A stretch of 64,000 nt of DNA from Leucaena leucocephala (lineage: Eukaryota > Streptophyta > Magnoliopsida > Fabales > Fabaceae): contig CM073524.1 of the NCBI GenBank assembly GCA_037074615.1, positions 17,809,406 through 17,873,405 on the forward strand, in the 5' to 3' direction. Made by a program: the position numbers and the translations under genes. Below, piece by piece: positions 59,461 through 64,000 of this stretch. The notes beneath the pieces are model-generated. The model saw only the letters and a program-made list of their open reading frames with translations. It did no database searches and had not been told where the DNA came from. Within the stretch, counting starts at the first letter, position 1. Each line of letters begins with the position of its first letter.

Positions 59461-60918
59461 TATTGCATATCTCCCGAAGACCTTAAACCAACAGACTAAG
59501 TTATAAGGTTAACTGCTTCCACCTGTTGATAACTCCATAAATAACTATTTTAAAAATTTTATAGCCTCATATCATTTACCCAGACTTTACTTAATTCCTC
59601 TTTTACTCAGGAGTTCCTTCTCATCTTTCAACCTGTGCTCTAACTGTGAGCCATTTGAACTATGCTCTATCTGTGAGTCATTTATACCAGATCCAACTCT
59701 TATCTAAAGAGTGATCTATACTCATCTGAATCTAGCTCTATCAGAGAGCTACCTATTTCAGATCCAACTCTTATCTGAAGAGTGATCTAGAACAATTCCT
59801 TTACTGTTATCTGCTACTTTCTGTCTACCATTCCTTTCAATAGAAATGGCCCTGAGTACTGTATTCACAAGCCTATAGAAATACCTGAGTAACCTCAATC
59901 ATATCTGAGTAACCTCAATCATAAATCATATCATAACTTATCGCCCCATAAACTGAGACTATCTATCATCCTCAATACATTCATATCATCCTCATATCAT
60001 ATGGTATGGGAGCAACAACTTTCTCATAACTTTCTCATCTCATATGTGTACTCATATATATACTCTACCCTGCATGCACTAAGAGGGAGTATCCATTCAC
60101 CATAGCATACTCTAACATGCATGTCATCATATGACAACTGCAAGGAGATGCAACTATCATATCTTATGGCAACATAAGCCATATCATCATCATCATATTT
60201 TGCTCAACCATCCATCAGTCATTGTAATAATCTAAGTAAGCCTCAAACGTATTTCCTTTATCATATTGCCTATCATATTCTGATCATTCATCTATTTCAC
60301 TTAAGCTGCCACGCTACCCTCTTAGCAGGGTATAGACTCAACCCTTCATTACTCTATCTTATATAGAGAATTGGGGAGTCACTGTATCTTTTAACTGTGG
60401 CTACCTCTTTACTATCTCTTAACTTCTTCTATATATCCATCAGTCCTAGTCTACTCTTGACCGGACTATGGTTCCTTATTGGTCTTTCTTTTCATCCTAG
60501 CGAACTTGAGTCGCCTGGATCTCATTCATCATCTTTTACTATTACTTCTACTTTCTAGGGTACTATGCCCTAGGTCTATCACTTCTCCGTGATGGAATCT
60601 CTCTGCTCAAGGAACATTGAGCTCTTTATCTATTAATCATCACGTCTTTACCATTAGGCCATGCACTAAGATCATTCCTGGCAAATCTCATTCTAGCTTT
60701 TAGGTCTTCTATTCAGATTAGCTGAATAAAACCCCTGTAACATAGATCTACTCTTAGTTATCACATAGAGGATCTACTTTTACACATTGTCTTAAACTGA
60801 TCTTTCGTACCTCAGTACTTTTGTACTATCTAGCTTACCATATGCTATTCCAATCCTCTAGCTGATGGACTTCAGCAAAGTTGGTACCTTTATTATCATA
60901 TGGCCTCTGCTATCTTTG

Positions 60919-61051
60919 TTGTGACCTGAGAACTGCATAGTCGCAACTCACATGCTCTGCAACTTTTAGTCGCGACTGTCATATGCTACTCGTCACGACC
61001 TGGCATTTCTGTGTCCTTTAGTCGCGACCTATTTCTCATAACGTCGCAACC
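60919..61051. repeat. GTCGCGAC palindrome cluster 4 (in the family-L internal region)
   Basis: Sites are GTTGTGACC at 60,919, AGTCGCAACT at 60,939, AGTCGCGACT at 60,968, CGTCACGACC at 60,991, AGTCGCGACC at 61,020 and CGTCGCAACC at 61,042. On the complementary strand the pairs have 12-14 bp spacers and are followed by ACACAGAA or GCAGAGCA, similar to clusters 1-3. Confidence 0.85.
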
Positions 61052-61281
61052 TGGACTCCTTTCTGCCATAATATAAGTTTTAATGCTCAAGGGTTTGACT
61101 AACCCTAACTATCTTGTATATGTTTTCTCTACTTCCTACTTTTAAAACCTGTAATCATGTTCATCCGCATACATAGGCAACATACTAGGTATAGGGTAGC
61201 TCAATAGTGTGCACACTGGACAATACAATCCAATCACATACAGGATTTATCTATTCATTAGCCAGTGGCTACAGAACACAA

Positions 61282-61775
61282 TTAATCTCGTACCTTAATT
61301 TGGTGCAGGCGACTTTCTATCTCGTTGCCAGTCAGGGCATATACTCTTCCCTGAGTCAGGTATCTTTTGCCTGTTATGTTCTGTGGACACTCCCTAGCAT
61401 AATGTCCAGGCTTTCCACACCTATAGCATAACCCTTGACCTATTGGACAAGGCCTCGTACCATGGTCTTGACCATAGTTCCTACATACATTAGGCCTTGG
61501 TTGCCTACTAACTTCTCTTGGCCCACTACCTGGCCTACTTCCCTGTTTCTTATTAACTTCTGACCCATATGCTGGCCCATTCCTCTTCTTACTGTTCCCT
61601 CTTAAGGAACCTGGTGGCATCACTCTCTTAATGTAGCAGGCTCACTCTTTTTTGGATATTGCACATTCTTTTCTGTGATCCTGCATACCTCTACTGCTTC
61701 ATTAAACTTTCGTATCTGTCTAGGAAAAACTTTCTCCTTTAATGTAGGGTTTAATCCACGAGTTAACTTCTCAGT
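61282..61775 (-). pseudogene. Gypsy gag fragment with double zinc knuckle
   Basis: Positions 61,775-61,630 encode the end of a capsid (GLNPTLKEKVFPRQIRKFNE and ITEKNVQYPKK). Positions 61,623-61,282 encode a basic linker, then CRNYGQDHGTRPCPIGQGLC, a second knuckle CYRCGKPGHYAREC, and GRVYALTGNEIES. The phrase RVYALT after the knuckles is typical of chromovirus-type plant gypsy gags. The first knuckle has Tyr in place of its second Cys. The 5' part of gag is missing, because the sequence changes to a reversed LTR fragment at about 61,858. Confidence 0.85.
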
Positions 61776-61857
61776 AAACAATATGAAAAGTACAACATGA
61801 CCTACAACATAAAATTACATTCACAGGTGTAGGGTTTTCCTTATAATGCTCATGTTG

Positions 61858-63432
61858 TGGGCCAGTGTCCAGCAGAACCCCGGAAAAGTATGAAATTACG
61901 AAAATGTCCCTGTGTTGTATTAAAGGGTAATAGAGGAATGGAGGGCATTTTGGTCATTCTGGACAGGCCCAGGAGCCAAGGCACATACAGATAAAGTTAC
62001 TTAGAGTCAGTATATACCCTGACAGGGTACAGAAAGGTGTAAAATGATGATTTTACCCTTAGAGCTAAGATAGCGCAAGAAAGGGCCCTCAGGGGTATTT
62101 TGGTAATTTGCCAAGGGATGTTTCTTGGGAATCGAGCCATCAGAGTTCTTGAGCCTGATCAGAGACCCAAGATAATATTCCAAGGCCCAAAAACGTAGCC
62201 CATGAAGTATGTGGGAAAAAGTGGCATTAAAATACTATTTTAATGCTGTTTCAATAAAGTAAAGTTACTCGGTCGGCACGATAACCGAGGAGGTGATCAG
62301 ATAAAGTCTTAGGTTTATCTGGATAGCATTGGAAGGCGTGAAAGGTCTCTTCCAGATGCCACTTGGCATCATCTTAGAGGCAGAAGGAAAAGTTGAGGAC
62401 ACGTGGCACAATCTCAGCCGGTGAGTCCAGTTTGTGGGAAGTCGGACCGGACCGGTACTGGATTTGACTGGAACTGCTGAGTCAGCTGATGAGGTGTCTA
62501 GGAATTGTGACATGTGAAGAATGTGGCGATAAGGTGTCCCATGAGGTGTCCTTGAGATGATGTCAAGCATGATGCAGTAAAATGAATAAAGAAAAATAGG
62601 AAATTTCGGAAAAACCAGGACCACAGGATCAGATGGCTTCAAAATTACGGGAATGCCATTGACCAAAACTATAAATACCCTCCTTGCCTTCATTATGCAC
62701 GACCCAAGCAAGAATAGAGAGAGGAGGAAGTGCTAGAGAGAGAAAGTGAGAGGAAGAAAGAAAGAAAGGAAGCAGAATAGAGATAGTAGAGTTCTGCTAA
62801 GCTCTTGAGGTAGTAACTAATCCTAGCTTTTATGTAATGGCTTTGTGATTTGTTGTGCTATTGTTTGGTTGGATTGTTGTCTTATATGTTATGCCTGAAG
62901 CTCTACTGCAATGCTATGATCATATGTTATTGAGCATGGAAGCATGCGGCATACTTATCTGCACACAATCACAAGCAAGCACTGTCACTCTGCATTACAT
63001 ATATTGTTATGATTGTTGCTACTGAGATTCCCCCGAATCTCATCCCAATAAGTAAACCATTACAGGGGAGGTTATGTCAAAATAAATTCTGGGAATTTTA
63101 AGAGACGTCGTTATGCTGCCGAAATTATGACAAGATGGCAATAGTAGAGAAAGGAGCTAATACGTACTGTGTACGTAGGTACTGTCTAAGGAGGCTGGAA
63201 GTGAGTGGACCTAGCCGGTTCATCCAGTCTTTCTTGGGTACTTACGTAGAATGGTAGTTCTCACGGGAATTACCGAATCGGTACAAGATCAGTTACTTTC
63301 TGAAGATGAAGCGTAGCGGTTATGCTGCCGAATTTTAGGCAGGAAAAGATGTAATAGAGATATGTGAAATTTTGTACATACTCAGATGTAAAACAACTTA
63401 TTAATTAATAATAAGTATTGTTTGGCATGATT
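61858..63432 (+). repeat. Giant gypsy-type LTR (family L), copy 4, truncated
   Basis: It begins abruptly with GGGCCAGTGTCCAGCAGAAC, which is the complement of about 56,525 in copy 3, and runs through ACTCGGTCGGCACGATAACC, the TATA box (ACTATAAATACC at 62,668) and the TACGTACTGTGTACGTA near-palindrome (63,160). It fades after TTTGGCATGATTGACTGATG at about 63,440. It is in the opposite orientation to the neighbouring gag and copy 3. Confidence 0.85.
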
Positions 63433-63621
63433 GACTGATGTATGATGGATGTATGCTTATGTATTACGTTTTATATATCAAATTAAAGCTTGGTATGTCT
63501 ACTATTTACCATAAAAATTTCATACATTTATTCATCCATTTACTATTTTTAATTATGGATCAAACCTCATTAGGTCACCACGTGTTACTGTTCACAGTGG
63601 TAATTTCCAGCAATCAACTTT

Positions 63622-64000
63622 GCATACATATGTATACATCCATCACATATCAGTCAAACATGCCAAACAATATTTTTATTAAATAATAAGTCATTATACA
63701 TCAGGGTATGTATGAAATCCTCATATTTCTATTCCATCTTTTCCTGCCTGAAATCCGGTAGCATAACCGCTACACTTCATCTCCAAAAAGTAACTGATCT
63801 TGTACCGATTCGGTAATTCCCGTGAGAACTACCATTCTACGTAAGTACCCAGGAAAGACTGGATAAACCGGCTAGGTCCACTCACTTCCAGCCTCCTTAG
63901 ACAGTATCTACATACACAGTACGTATCAGCTCCTTTCTTTACTATTGCCATCTTGTCATAATTTCGGCAGCATAACGGCGTCTCTTAAAATTTCCAGAAT
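63622..64000 (-). repeat. LTR-L copy 5 (minus), right arm of an inverted repeat
   Basis: CAAACATGCCAAACAATATT, followed by CTCATATTTCTATTCC and TACATACACAGTACGTATCA, is the complement of the end of copy 4. With 63,086-63,457 it forms arms of about 370 bp around a spacer of about 164 bp. It continues past the window edge. Confidence 0.85.

Larger units (their letters stand above)
58020..61281 (-). other. Internal region of the family-L element without pol
   Basis: An autonomous gypsy element should have protease, RT, RNase H and integrase here. I find none on either strand. What I see is a gag-knuckle relic (58,745-58,985), short tandem phrases (59,300-59,460 and 59,620-59,800) and the fourth palindrome cluster (60,919-61,051). 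Confidence 0.6.

Noticed and set aside
1..64000. CRISPR array, bacterial operon or phage island
   Set aside because: The tandem arrays seen lack unique spacers between identical repeats, and spliced genes and plant transposons show eukaryotic nuclear DNA.

Overview
This window reads as nuclear DNA of a flowering plant, most likely a eudicot. The evidence is AT-rich intergenic sequence, a spliced gene with canonical GT/AG introns, a plant-type universal stress protein gene, and many plant transposable elements: Ty1/copia, Ty3/gypsy including Athila-like, Mutator-like, CACTA, hAT-type MITE and tRNA-derived SINE. The sequence itself does not name the species.

Only two host genes can be supported. 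The first is a four-coding-exon gene on the + strand (14,656-17,098). It encodes an about 703-residue protein with a long Ser/Asp/Glu-rich N-terminal region, SDS22/dynein-light-chain-1-like leucine-rich repeats and a basic tail. The second is a single-frame gene on the - strand (26,545-27,258) for a 237-residue universal stress protein (PHOS32/At1g11360-like group). A copia element lies antisense 163 bp past the stop codon of the first gene, and a second copia element lies about 0.4 kb upstream of the second gene's start codon.

Layout: 1-550, end of a CACTA element. 0.6-8.6 kb, a rearranged copia element whose gag half and pol half face each other. 8.6-13.3 kb, AT-rich DNA with three MITE candidates and a two-unit tandem repeat. 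13.4-17.1 kb, LRR gene. 17.26-22.98 kb, full-length degenerate copia (TSD CATGC). 23.3-23.8 kb, a SINE nested in another SINE. 26.5-27.3 kb, stress-protein gene. 27.66-33.68 kb, full-length copia (TSD GATTT). 35.99-38.21 kb, giant solo LTR (TSD CTAAA). 38.5 kb, second SINE. 39.7-46.7 kb, Mutator-like transposase gene broken by a CACTA-type insertion and by a second giant solo LTR (TSD ATACA). 47.1-47.5 kb, minisatellite. 47.5-54.2 kb, Athila-like gypsy element. 54.2-64.0 kb, further copies of the giant gypsy LTR with two gag remnants but no recognisable pol; two copies face each other at the right edge.

The least expected signal is a CpG-rich palindrome, GGTCGCGACC/AGTCGCGACT. It occurs in dense clusters inside three otherwise unrelated retrotransposon contexts (36.1, 48.6, 50.3 and 60.9 kb), with partly conserved flanks and spacing. 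It looks like a shared module that moves between or amplifies within different elements. Other notable points are the self-inverted copia, the giant-LTR family whose upstream part differs in every copy, and an acidic 138-codon open frame upstream of a copia gag.
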